From Paenibacillus plantarum (GTDB lineage Bacteria; Bacillota; Bacilli; Paenibacillales; NBRC-103111), in contig NZ_WHNY01000026.1 in the NCBI RefSeq assembly GCF_013141695.1, positions 248,001 through 312,000 on the forward strand: a DNA stretch of 64,000 bases, read 5' to 3'. Each line of letters opens with the position of its first letter. Positions within the stretch are counted from its first letter, which is position 1. Positions 17,432 to 27,435 of the stretch are shown here, piece after piece. Both the position numbers and the translations under genes were made by a program. The notes beneath the pieces were generated by a model. That model saw only the letters and a program-made list of their open reading frames with translations. It was not told where the DNA came from and made no database searches.

Positions 17432-19210
17432 GTGAAACTGAAGCCAGCTTTCAGTTATCAGAATTTGTCGATTGTGAAAAAAATGGCAATAGGCTACATC
17501 TTTATCATCTTTATTCCGATTATTTCATTCGGCCTGTTTCTTTATAATCAGAACTATAATAGCTTTCTCGAAGAATATGCGCAAGGCAGACAAAAAATTG
17601 TGAATCAAGTTCTTAATAACGTCAATTTAAGTACGGTACAGATCGAATCTGCCTATCAGTTATTCCAAAATAATTCGAACACGATTGCCTATTTAAGTGG
17701 GAACTACCGGAGCGATTTTGAGCAAGTTTCCAATTTTTTAACCTATATCAGACCCTTGTTTTCTTATATTTTGTCATCTAATCAAATGATCGATGGAATG
17801 ACCATCTACATGGAGCAGCAAAACGGTATGATTTTCCGACCCGAAATGGCAAGGATGGACGAGTTCAAGTTGGATGAGAGCATTAAGAAGCTTCCGCTAG
17901 GTATAGGTAAATGGATAACGTTTACGAATGGCTCTAATCCAGACATCAATCTTCATTATTTTCATAAAATTGGAAATCGGAATTTTGAGCAAGATATCGG
18001 ACTTCTCGATATCAAGGTCACTTCTAATTTCATAAAACCTTTATTGGAATCGCTTAATTTAAACAGCAAAAGCAATTTTTATGTACTTGATCAAGATAAT
18101 AAGGTCATTTCTCATATTCAAAAAATTCCCTTATCCAAAGATTCAGAGATGGCCTTATTGAACCAAGCCCTCCAACTTAATGCCAAATACGCGTATCACA
18201 CGTTTAATGGAAATAAAATGCTGATTGAATCCTTTTATTCTGACAGCTTGAAACTGCAGTTTGTGATGATGGAGCAAGTAGACACCGTCTTTATTGGGAT
18301 CAAAAAAAACAAGTATATTCTTGTATTGATTGTCGCTCTCCTTTTACTACTTCTTTCCGGCATCTACTATCTGATCGCCAGTTCGATAACGAAGCGCATT
18401 CTGAAGCTTTCCAAGCATATGCGGCAAGTTGACGAAAACCATTTCCCTATCTATCGCGGGGAAATTAATAAAGACGAAGTCGGACATCTGACTTCCTCTT
18501 ATAATGCGATGATCAGGCGCATGGATGAGTTGGTTAATACCGTCCATCGTTCAGAAATGCTGCGAAAGGAATCGGCCTATCTCATGATGCAGGCACAAAT
18601 CAAGCCTCATTTTCTATACAATACACTCGAATCGATTCGCATGATCGCAGAAGCCAACGATGACCCCGAAGTAGCTGAGATGTCCTATACGCTAGGCAAG
18701 CTATTCCGCTACAGTCTATCTGGAACGAAAAATGAGACTTCGCTGCGAGAAGAAGTGGACAATGTCAAAGACTATATTAAAATTCAGCAAATTAGATTGG
18801 CTGACCGCCTGAAAGTAACGTTTGAGATCGACGCGGCTATCGATAACTTCCAATGTCCCCACTATATGCTGCAGCCGATCATTGAAAATAGTATTGTTCA
18901 CGGGATTGCGAATGTAAGAAAACAAGGATCACTTTCGATCCGGATTTGGGAAGATTCTGCGTTCATGTTCATTAGCGTTGTTGATACGGGTATTGGGATT
19001 GAGGAAGAACGGCTTGTACTTCTCCAAGGCGTGTTAAACGGCACCATGGATGTCCATCGTTTGCAAAAAAGTGGCGGAGGTCTCGGGATTATGAATGTAA
19101 ACGATCGTGTGAAAATGTTTTTTGGCGAACGTTCCGGTATTCAACTGGAGAGTAAGTTTCATGAAGGGACGACATGTATACTCAAGTTAGCTAAGGGGGC
19201 AACACCATGA
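17432..19210 (+). CDS. Sensor histidine kinase, YesM type
   Basis: The 592-residue membrane kinase has an N-terminal helix ('MAIGYIFIIFIPIISFGLFLY'), an extracellular domain of about 260 residues, a second helix around 'YILVLIVALLLLLLSGIYYL', a HAMP region, the phospho-acceptor segment 'QIKPHFLYNTLESIRMIAE', and a HATPase domain with 'DTGIGI' and 'GGGLGIMNVNDR'. The frame stays open upstream to 17297, into the divergent permease start. GTG 17432, with AAGGTGG seven bases before it, is preferred. It overlaps the next regulator by four bases (ATGA). It likely senses an extracellular sugar-protein complex and controls the divergent transport-fucosidase operon. Confidence 0.88.
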   Translation: MKLKPAFSYQNLSIVKKMAIGYIFIIFIPIISFGLFLYNQNYNSFLEEYAQGRQKIVNQVLNNVNLSTVQIESAYQLFQNNSNTIAYLSGNYRSDFEQVSNFLTYIRPLFSYILSSNQMIDGMTIYMEQQNGMIFRPEMARMDEFKLDESIKKLPLGIGKWITFTNGSNPDINLHYFHKIGNRNFEQDIGLLDIKVTSNFIKPLLESLNLNSKSNFYVLDQDNKVISHIQKIPLSKDSEMALLNQALQLNAKYAYHTFNGNKMLIESFYSDSLKLQFVMMEQVDTVFIGIKKNKYILVLIVALLLLLLSGIYYLIASSITKRILKLSKHMRQVDENHFPIYRGEINKDEVGHLTSSYNAMIRRMDELVNTVHRSEMLRKESAYLMMQAQIKPHFLYNTLESIRMIAEANDDPEVAEMSYTLGKLFRYSLSGTKNETSLREEVDNVKDYIKIQQIRLADRLKVTFEIDAAIDNFQCPHYMLQPIIENSIVHGIANVRKQGSLSIRIWEDSAFMFISVVDTGIGIEEERLVLLQGVLNGTMDVHRLQKSGGGLGIMNVNDRVKMFFGERSGIQLESKFHEGTTCILKLAKGATP

Positions 19211-20721
19211 AGCTGATGGTAGTCGATGATGAACCTATCATCTTAAATGGTATTATCCGTATGATTGAGAAAGCGCATACACCTTTTATCGAGATCATCG
19301 GTGCTGCTGACGGCATTGATGCCATGTATAAACTAACGTCTTTTCAACCTGATTTGATCCTTACCGATATTCATATGCCTGAAATGGATGGACTCACTCT
19401 GATCAAGGAAATACAATCTTTGAACCTTTGCAGCCGGTTCGTTATCTTAACTGGTTATGGAGATTTTGCTTATGCCAGACAAGCACTTCGCCACCAAGTC
19501 ATCGACTATTTGTTGAAACCGATTAACAAGGAAGAACTCATCAACGTACTAAATCAAATCGGGAGAAGCATTCAGGATGAACAAAAGCAAATCAGCGAGT
19601 ATGACCTACTTCTGCTCAAAGAACATATTCTATTCAATACGCAGTTTGATGACTTGCCGTTTAAACCTGAACAGTTGCAATCCCTGTTTCCCCATCCTTA
19701 TACGACGATAATCGTGATCCAAGCAACCAATCATATTCCGCTTTTGACAACCGAATGCCTCTCAGGTATAGGTACAGCATGTATTTTCCAGAAATTGTAC
19801 ACATTCCAATCTCGCTTCTTGCAGCAAATTATCATTATTACGAATAGTGTGCATGTCCCAACAAATGAAGATTTACAGCTTGCATGTGGCGAGTTGTTCG
19901 GTACCGAGATAAAACAAGACATCGGAATTTGCATTGGGGTTAGCATTCGGAAGAATGATAATGAGCGTATACGTGATCTGTATATTGAGGCTATGGCTGC
20001 GATGTTATTCAATCGATACTTCTCCTCGAGCACCATAACCATCTATAAACCGGAGTCGGAATACATACACCAAAACTTTGACAAACTTATAAAATACATT
20101 GAACGTTCAATTGACGAACAGCTTTCAATAGAGCAGATCGAGAAGGATGTACATTCCATACTTCCTCATTTTCCAAGCAATACTGTAAGTACTAACAAGC
20201 TTCGCAAGCAGTTTCTTATCTGTATTAGTGTTTACTTGCAAAGTGTTGGCCTGACGCCAGAAGCCATCTGGGGTGAACATGCAGCATCTAAGCTTTTTTC
20301 TTCGAACAACACGTCACATGCAGATATCCATATCTCGGAGATTATCGCGCAGCTCATTCAACATATTCGCACCTCCAACCACCACCATCCGAACATGCAT
20401 ACAATTGATAAAATCGTCGCTTTCGTGGAACAAAATTACAAGCTGGATTTATCGCTCGATGCGGTTGCCGATCATGTGCAAATGCACCCTAATTACATCA
20501 GTATGTTGTTCCGGAAAGAGATGGGACTGACCTTCCTTCACTACTTGCATACCTTTCGACTAACCAAAGCAAAACAAATTATGCAAGATAATCCTGAATG
20601 GCCGATCAACACGATTGCAGAGCAAGTTGGTTACGAAAATCCACGGCATTTTTTCAAAGTATTTAAAAAATTCGAGAACATTACGCCTGGACAATTCAGG
20701 CTTGAAAATCATTCTTTTTGA
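19207..20721 (+). CDS. Response regulator with AraC DNA-binding domain, YesN type
   Basis: The 504-residue protein has a receiver domain with the phosphorylatable Asp in 'DLILTDIHMPEMDG' (about residue 56) and the conserved Lys in 'YLLKPINKEEL'. A long middle region follows, then a C-terminal AraC helix-turn-helix pair ('LDAVADHVQMHPNYISMLFRKE', 'NTIAEQVGYENPRHFFKVFKK'). Translation is coupled to the kinase by a 4-base overlap. It presumably activates the divergent operon beginning at 17298. Confidence 0.92.
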   Translation: MKLMVVDDEPIILNGIIRMIEKAHTPFIEIIGAADGIDAMYKLTSFQPDLILTDIHMPEMDGLTLIKEIQSLNLCSRFVILTGYGDFAYARQALRHQVIDYLLKPINKEELINVLNQIGRSIQDEQKQISEYDLLLLKEHILFNTQFDDLPFKPEQLQSLFPHPYTTIIVIQATNHIPLLTTECLSGIGTACIFQKLYTFQSRFLQQIIIITNSVHVPTNEDLQLACGELFGTEIKQDIGICIGVSIRKNDNERIRDLYIEAMAAMLFNRYFSSSTITIYKPESEYIHQNFDKLIKYIERSIDEQLSIEQIEKDVHSILPHFPSNTVSTNKLRKQFLICISVYLQSVGLTPEAIWGEHAASKLFSSNNTSHADIHISEIIAQLIQHIRTSNHHHPNMHTIDKIVAFVEQNYKLDLSLDAVADHVQMHPNYISMLFRKEMGLTFLHYLHTFRLTKAKQIMQDNPEWPINTIAEQVGYENPRHFFKVFKKFENITPGQFRLENHSF

Positions 20722-20735
20722 AGTTCCATACAACG

Positions 20736-20770
20736 AAAAAAGCCAGAAACGCTAAAGTTTCTGGCTTTTT
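20736..20770. terminator. Bidirectional terminator between convergent genes
   Basis: A 14-bp perfect stem (AAAAAGCCAGAAAC / GTTTCTGGCTTTTT) with a 7-base loop lies 15 bases after the regulator stop and 9 bases from the end of the minus-strand gene. The A-run on one side and T-run on the other let it serve both directions. Confidence 0.9.
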
Positions 20771-20779
20771 AACGTGAAA

Positions 20780-23752
20780 CTAGGAATCCAATTCCTCATA
20801 CACGGCTATGCTTACTGTTACTTCCGTAAGTATACCTCCGTTGCTGCCTATTGGAGTAACCGTACTTATGGAAGCACTGCTTACAGGAGCTTCCGTATCC
20901 CCCTTAAAATAAGCCCAATCCGTCTGGATTCCCACCAGCAGTGCTGGTGCGCTGGCGTTTTCAATCATACTCCCAGGTTGAGCTCCAATGGAAATTCGCG
21001 TTCCCTTCATTAGGCTTCCTGTAAAACCATGCAATTGACTTTTTTTCATAATCCCTTCCGTCAATACTCTTCCTGACTTGCCTGGTATTATTCGCTCCAA
21101 CGTAATGCCAACAAAGCTTCCAGGAGAATCAGCAGCGCTCATGAGCCGCAGCGTGGTATTATCGGTATCAAAACGCACAGCAGCAAATCGAGGAATGCCA
21201 ACCTGGGTATTATTCTGTAAGGTTAACTGCTTATCTAACACCTGTGGATAGTATTCAGCACCTGTGACGTTATACTCGGCCACTCTGCCTGAAGCACCTA
21301 GAATCCCATTTATTTTTGCCAATATAGAGCTATTGGTTTGATTGGTATAATTTTCATTAAAAATGATCGTTTTAGTTGTTCCATCTTCAAAGGTCACTTG
21401 AAGTGTTTTATTAAGGATGGTAAGGTCCCCCAGCCTTCTTCCGAGCGTATTATTAACCTCAATGTTGGCATTCAGACCGACTTTGATGCCGGATATATCC
21501 CAATAGCCGTATAGATAACCACTCAGGCCACCGCCTCCGTCTCGGGTTTCATACTGACCTAGAATAGCTGGTACTGCATCACCGCTGACCCTTACACTCG
21601 AACTGCTGCCTGTGGATTTACTAAACAAAGCTAGTGCTCTTCCTCTATGCTCATCCGAATAGCCAATAGGTGAGCTGTTATTAAAAGTAACTTTATAATC
21701 CGCATGATTGGCATATTGATTCTCTGGTTTTTGTGTAATCCAGGGTGAATCGTCCTGAACCATGTAGGTTCCTATAATCTCCGTATTGTTGAAGATAACC
21801 TCATCTTGGGTTCCACTTCCTAACGATTGTATGATAATAGGCTTCAAAGTTTCCGTGGAAACAATTTTACTGTCGTTGATGATATTGACCTGGGGTTTGG
21901 TGAAATCCTCCCGATTATGCACATACCAGCCATCAGCTTTGGAAACAAACGTGCTGCTATACACAATCTCCGTTACACCGCTGGCTGAACCATACCCCCA
22001 AGCATGAGAGCCTACCCCGCTGATCCCTCCCCATACCTTGGCCGGGTCTAGATCTGCGGGTGGAGTAACCCCCGGATGCGCTGCCATCCAGCTCTGTCGA
22101 TACTCTACTGCTTCCAGATTGCCGTAATGCTCAATATGGGAATTTTTTACGATATGGATAGCATCCCTATTATTGCCATTGTCTTCACTGTGAATCGGAT
22201 ATCTCATGTTTTTGGCGGTGACGGTGAGATTCTCCAGGTTTGCTGTTGCCTTCAACCATACGGTCGATTGATTGGTAATTTCACTGTTCGTGGCTGATGC
22301 AGCATTCTCTCCCTTTAGGATAACTTGTTCCCTATCGGTTCCTCGAAGTGTAGTAAACGGCTTTACCACCCAATTTTTCTCTGTGTACACACCCGGATAA
22401 ATCAGAATGACATACTGCTTGGCAGAGCTGCTATCCTGTATGCTATCATTTGCCAATTTCGGAGAGAGATAATCACCGTTTCCATCAGGCTTCACTGTCA
22501 AGGTGACTGTTTCGTAAACTCCTTCTCGGACTGTTACAGACGAAGCAGCCATTTTGCCGCCATCCACTGTTGCAACCGTGATCTGAGCGATTCCCTCCTT
22601 TTTCCCGTAAACAGCGCCATTCACGTCCACTATAGCCACCTCAGGATTGTCCGAGCTCCAAATAACTTTCCTTTCTACAGCATTCTGAGGCTCAATTATA
22701 GCCCTCAGCCTCGCTATCGCCCCAGGATTCATCTCCATGGCCGTTTTATTAAGACTGATGCCCGAGACTCTAGCAGGGATAGGATCATTGGCATAAGTCA
22801 CCGGCAGAATCTCCACGTCGTCCAGATAGAAGCTATCTGCCACTGCTGGAAAATCCGTATAAATATACATGGTCAAATTGGTAATAGCGCCGGTTTCATT
22901 TAGCTTGAAATACCCTTCTGCCTTTTTCCAAGTAGAGGCATCCATCGCAGGCCCTGTTACCATCACCACCTGTTTGGTCTCTCCATTCACTTTGTACTGC
23001 AGACAAATCCGCAGCTTCTCCCCCGCTGTGGAGCCGGCAGCCAGCTTACCCCAAGCCGAGTAATAGTATTCTTTACCATTCTCTACGACGGGGAAAAGAA
23101 TTTTTCCATAAGCATACTCCTTGGTTACTTTTACCGACTGATGACCGGAATGATACTCCGTGGTGCTTAGCTCAGCAGCGATTCTTTCACCCGATGGCAG
23201 CGTATTCATTTCCATCCCTGGATCTGTTAAAACATTATCTCCAACTATCTTGAATGGGCCAGAAACAAACAAGGTCTCTTCTAGCGCTTCCCAAGCAACG
23301 TTGTAACCAAATAGTTCGTTTAAATCATCAGATGACACTAACAGATCATAGCTCGTCATCACAGGAACATGCTGTAAGGTTACGGCTGTATTTCCTTTAT
23401 AAGCTGTAAGCTGTCCAGGCACGACCCGAATAACATGGCCATTCTTTATCGCTAGGATAGCTCCGGTATCATCTCGTTCCGTCATAATCCCGTCTTTCGC
23501 CAGAACTTCAGCAAGCGGCAGCATGACGTTGCCGTCGATCATTTCCAGCGGAGTTACGGTTTTTATCGGTTGTCCATTCAGGTACATTTTCACTCCCGCA
23601 ATGGGAACCTTCACCAATCCTATCTGGTCAATGCTAAAATCACCCGCAGTTGTAAGGGGATCGAACCGGATTGCTTGGATATTTCCCGTCCACTTCTTAT
23701 TGCTCCACATGGGAACATAATAATCCGTGTAACCGCTATCATTTGGCTTCAT
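20780..23752 (-). pseudogene. Pectinesterase-like beta-helix protein, probably the detached 3' part of the upstream gene
   Basis: The 990-residue frame starts inside a carbohydrate-binding-like domain and has no signal peptide. In order it shows the end of that domain ('PNDSGYTDYYVPMW' to 'FSIDQIGL'), a copper-amine-oxidase-like N-terminal domain (about 50-165), a CBM4/9-like domain (about 170-325), a Big_2-like domain (about 328-410), and a CE8 pectinesterase-like right-handed beta-helix (about 415-700, 'VKPDGNGDYLSP', 'YVILIYPGVYTEK'). An unrecognised C-terminal region follows. The upstream gene ends exactly where this frame begins, 14 bases overlapping, in the +1 frame, and the interrupted domain continues across the junction. 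It is therefore most likely one ancestral secreted protein of nearly 1900 residues broken by a deletion or sequencing error. Confidence 0.75.
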
Positions 23753-26372
23753 TCCATGTTTGATCCGTTTCCGTTATGAAATAAATCTGTCCAGCTGTAT
23801 CGCTAGAACTATTTTTCATGCGGATATGGATATACGGGTTTTCTTCTGCTGAAATCCCTAAGGCAGGCGGTGAATGAATACCTGGATCACTCCCTGTTGA
23901 TGTACCTGAGTAGTGTCCTCCTGCTGTGCTTACTTGATAGACTTGCTTCGCTACAGTCCAACCTTCACTGTCCCCATCTGTGTTGAAATCCCACAACTTG
24001 CTGTACGTAATAGGACTAATGTCCGTAATGGGTGGGACTTCCACTGTTTTTGGAGGAACAATCCGCCCTTGGGGATATAAGCCTCGGATTCTTTCTTTTT
24101 GCGCCTCTGTAGGAACAGTGTCCGAATGTTCTCCACCCTCAGTAAACACATTACGAATCGCGTTCAGATAGTGGAAACCGTTTAATCCCGCTGGCATGAT
24201 AAAGTGGCCTTCACCATATTCATTCCAGTTATCCAGAAGAACCATCTTCCGGCCTACACTGTTTGCTGGCAAAGATGGCACAAAAGTGCTCTTCACCCAT
24301 TGACCCGTTGACTGGAACTCCTCAGGCGCAGCATAATAGCCGGCGGGTCCATCCCAGGCACGATCGTCCCTTCCCATGCTGACAACGGGAACCACATCCA
24401 TGGAACCAGCATCTCGTTGCTGCTCCAGCTTAATCTTTTGCAATTCTTCTTTCCCTGCAAAAGCTCCCCAAGAGTAGGCAAACATGGCATCAAGTCCGGC
24501 GTCATTCTTCATTTCTTGTATCATGGAAGCGTCCGAACTTGAATTTGAAATCAGAATAGTAACATCATCGAAACCGGCATCTCTAGCTGCCTGTCTTAAA
24601 AACTCCACTTCTGCCTTAACACCCGCCGCAGTTCCTCCAAAATTCCGTTTCAAGCCGGAATAACTAAAAATCCCTATGACAGGCTTATTGTCGATGACTA
24701 CATACCTAGGATCTTTGAAATAGTATTCCATCCAATACGGTACAACATTGTTTCTGAAATCCTGGCTTCCGCTAACCTTGGAGGATGAAGCCTCCCACAT
24801 GATCATAAAATCGGCTTTGTCGCTGTACTTGGCATTGAAATAACCATCATGAAGCGCCGCACCCAGGCGAGGCTCCTTTATCGGCTTTCCTTCTGAGCCT
24901 GTCGGTCTATACCAACAATACATCTGGAAGTCAATGCCATGCTCCGCCATCCATTTGATTTCCCAGTCTGCAACTTCCGGATTGCCTTCGTCATAATAAC
25001 CAAGATAAGGCGTCCTTTCTGGATATGGATTGATCCGATCCCATCCAAGGTGCTGCCCTTCTCTCCACAAAGAACAAGCCTGAGCTCCTACCAGCTCATC
25101 ATCCGAGTTAGCGGGAATAGGTGCGGGCACATAATCCAGAGGCTCTGCCTCCTCGTGATACAAGAGGATATCATCCAGCGACATGCTTCCCCTATTTGGT
25201 CCTCCGATTGTAAAGTTAACACGGTTTACACCGCTAAACGGGATGTCAATTTGCTCCACTTTTAATTTGCCGTTGAGATAAAGATCCGCTTTGCCGGTTA
25301 CGGTATTTAATTTGAGTTTTACATGATACCAGAGGTTTGGAATGTAGTCGTAGAAGGCCACATTTTGACCATTTGCGCTCTTATAAGCAAATTTCCCGTC
25401 TGCTGTAAGCCATTGGAAGACTGTCGAATTTTCATTTTTTAGCGTTGCTGAGAAACCGTCCGCTTTAACGGGAATAAATATTTTGTACTCAAAAATCAGG
25501 CTTCCTTCCTGAGAAGGAATGGATTTTTCCATGCTCATATCTCCAGCAGCATTTGTCGCGTTCATCTTCAGACTAAACACATCCGGCGGCTTCGAATTAT
25601 CCATTTTCTCCACAGCAATCACACCACCATTAGGCAGTGAATTCCAATCCTCGGGTAGAGGGCCTTGTACTGTGGATATAAATTTCTCATTAATGGCATA
25701 CCCTTTGTGAATCTTTACCGGAGCAAAAAAGAGTTCTCCCGTTGTTACATCACCCGTAATAACGAGAAAGTTATCTATCACTACCACATCGTTCGTAAAA
25801 CTCTTCTCCGATGCTTTTATGATACCGTTTACATAAACCTGAACCTTTTTTGCATCCAGATCAACGATTACTTTGACTCCGTATTCGACATTAGCGTTGA
25901 TGGTCTGGAGATTGTGACTAGCTTCACCAGTTTCCAGAACTAAACTTCCATTCATCACCCCAAGGCTGACCCCTACGGTTCCTCCGCTTCGAAGCTGCCA
26001 CTTTACGCCGTTTACGACCGATGGCATCTTAAAACGGTATTCCAGGGTCATGATTCCGTCATTCTGAGATCGCATTTTTTTATTCATGGATACGGGAAGT
26101 ACATCACTTGTGTCACTGATTTTGAACCAATTGTTAAAACTGTATGAAATCGATCCTCCAGCTCGTCTTACATCCCATCCGCTGGCTACGACTTCACTCG
26201 GTTCGTATGACGTGGCGAGGTTAGAAAAATCTTCATCCAACAGGTATTCCGCTTTGTCCGGAGTAGTTGTCGTTTCTGCATAAACAGTGGAAGTTTCCCA
26301 TGGATTTACGGTTAAAGTGGACAACATGCAAACAATCATAAGGATCGCAAAAAGCATGCGCCTTATCTCCAT
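23739..26372 (-). CDS. Secreted WbsX/GH99-like glycoside hydrolase with two LamG-like domains (5' part of split gene)
   Basis: The 877-residue product has a signal peptide (about 1-32), two concanavalin/LamG-like domains (about 38-225 and 225-415), and a WbsX-type TIM-barrel related to GH99 endo-mannosidases (about 430-790). That barrel shows 'WADWEI'-like 'EVADWEIKWMAEHGIDFQMYC', 'GIFSYSGLKRNFGG' and 'DNWNEYGEGHFIMPA'. It then enters a binding-like domain ('YSKLWDFNTDGDSEGW' to 'YFITETDQTWNEAK') that is cut by a TGA. The missing half of that domain is encoded in the next frame. ATG 26372 is chosen over 26390 because GGGGG lies eight bases before it. It lies 22 bases after the GH105 gene. Function is probably degradation of a plant-type polysaccharide. 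Confidence 0.82.
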   Translation of the reverse strand: MEIRRMLFAILMIVCMLSTLTVNPWETSTVYAETTTTPDKAEYLLDEDFSNLATSYEPSEVVASGWDVRRAGGSISYSFNNWFKISDTSDVLPVSMNKKMRSQNDGIMTLEYRFKMPSVVNGVKWQLRSGGTVGVSLGVMNGSLVLETGEASHNLQTINANVEYGVKVIVDLDAKKVQVYVNGIIKASEKSFTNDVVVIDNFLVITGDVTTGELFFAPVKIHKGYAINEKFISTVQGPLPEDWNSLPNGGVIAVEKMDNSKPPDVFSLKMNATNAAGDMSMEKSIPSQEGSLIFEYKIFIPVKADGFSATLKNENSTVFQWLTADGKFAYKSANGQNVAFYDYIPNLWYHVKLKLNTVTGKADLYLNGKLKVEQIDIPFSGVNRVNFTIGGPNRGSMSLDDILLYHEEAEPLDYVPAPIPANSDDELVGAQACSLWREGQHLGWDRINPYPERTPYLGYYDEGNPEVADWEIKWMAEHGIDFQMYCWYRPTGSEGKPIKEPRLGAALHDGYFNAKYSDKADFMIMWEASSSKVSGSQDFRNNVVPYWMEYYFKDPRYVVIDNKPVIGIFSYSGLKRNFGGTAAGVKAEVEFLRQAARDAGFDDVTILISNSSSDASMIQEMKNDAGLDAMFAYSWGAFAGKEELQKIKLEQQRDAGSMDVVPVVSMGRDDRAWDGPAGYYAAPEEFQSTGQWVKSTFVPSLPANSVGRKMVLLDNWNEYGEGHFIMPAGLNGFHYLNAIRNVFTEGGEHSDTVPTEAQKERIRGLYPQGRIVPPKTVEVPPITDISPITYSKLWDFNTDGDSEGWTVAKQVYQVSTAGGHYSGTSTGSDPGIHSPPALGISAEENPYIHIRMKNSSSDTAGQIYFITETDQTWNEAK

Positions 26373-26394
26373 ATCACTTACCCCCTTCATGACC

Positions 26395-27420
26395 TTAAGT
26401 TGTTTCTTGCACCTCTTGGCATAGCATCAACAAGGCAATTCCTTGACCCCATGGCATGATAGACTGCCGGGGAATAGCATTATACGCCAGAATACTTTTT
26501 TGAATGCCCGTTCCTGCCGAAACATCCTGCACCGTACCCTCTTCCGAAATATGCCGAAGTACAGCCTTATACCCTTTCTCCGCGCAGAGTAAGTATTTTT
26601 TATCCAAATAGCCCATACGCACGCTTTTATTAATTCCATATACAAATCCCGCCGTCGCAGAGGTTTCCTCATAGGAGGAGGCGTCATTGAGAATGGTAGG
26701 CCACATGCCATTGTCATTTTGAACTGCCGCCAGTCCCTCGACCTGTAGGTGGATTCTTTCAAAAAACCATTCTTTTTCCTTTTCATAACCACGCAAGGTT
26801 GCGAATATTTCCGGTATGCTGATCGTTACCCAGCTGTTTCCTCTTGCCCAGAGACAGCCGCTGAGATGATAATTACCCGACAGACTGTATCCATGGTAAA
26901 GCAACCCATTATCCCTGGTTTGAAGGGCTTCGATATGAAGCCTTGCCTGCAGCAGTCCTTCCTCGATATAAGCTGCTTTATTCAGGATCTGTCCCAATTC
27001 CGTTAAGAACACTCCGGCCATAAATACAGTATCTACCCACATCTCTCCGGCAAACTTATCGTTAATAACCGTATGCTCAAGAGCCCCATTAGATAAACGT
27101 GGAGCTTCCTTCATGAGCCAACTGGCAAATTTTTCGGCAAAATCAAGATAATGAAGTTCTTCCGTTTCTCGATAGAGCAGCAAAACCGAGAGCAGCGGTG
27201 CGGTAGTATTGATGTTATACGAAATCTGCTGGCTGTTCGCCATGTTAGAGTCGATAAACGTTTTGATAAAGTTATAAATCTCCTGACTTCCGGTTGTCTC
27301 ATACACTTTCCGCAATCCGTATAAAGCGACGCCTGCTCCCCAGTCCCAATCGCCTTTCTTGTCTACATTAAAATCCATCCCCATGGTTGTTCGTGCTACT
27401 TTTTCCAGAATTCCATTCAC
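26395..27420 (-). CDS. Glycoside hydrolase family 105 unsaturated glucuronyl/galacturonyl hydrolase
   Basis: GH105 enzymes (YteR and relatives) remove the unsaturated uronic acid left at the non-reducing end by polysaccharide lyases. The 341-residue protein has the alpha/alpha-barrel motifs 'KGDWDWGAGVALYGL', 'GEMWVDTVFMAGVFL' with the catalytic Asp, 'LLYHGYS', 'WARGNSWVTISIPE' and 'IMPWGQGIALLML'. Translation starts at GTG 27420 with GGGGG eight bases before it. No signal peptide is seen, so it is cytoplasmic. It marks this operon as one for lyase products such as rhamnogalacturonan or another uronate polymer. Confidence 0.9.
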   Translation of the reverse strand: MNGILEKVARTTMGMDFNVDKKGDWDWGAGVALYGLRKVYETTGSQEIYNFIKTFIDSNMANSQQISYNINTTAPLLSVLLLYRETEELHYLDFAEKFASWLMKEAPRLSNGALEHTVINDKFAGEMWVDTVFMAGVFLTELGQILNKAAYIEEGLLQARLHIEALQTRDNGLLYHGYSLSGNYHLSGCLWARGNSWVTISIPEIFATLRGYEKEKEWFFERIHLQVEGLAAVQNDNGMWPTILNDASSYEETSATAGFVYGINKSVRMGYLDKKYLLCAEKGYKAVLRHISEEGTVQDVSAGTGIQKSILAYNAIPRQSIMPWGQGIALLMLCQEVQETT

Positions 27421-27435
27421 TTTTCACACCCCCGG

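Noticed and set aside
23739..23752. Programmed +1 frameshift joining the WbsX-like and pectinesterase-like frames
   Set aside because: No slippery stop context, such as a CUU-UGA type site, is visible, and the residues normally joining the two halves are absent. A deletion or sequencing error explains it better.
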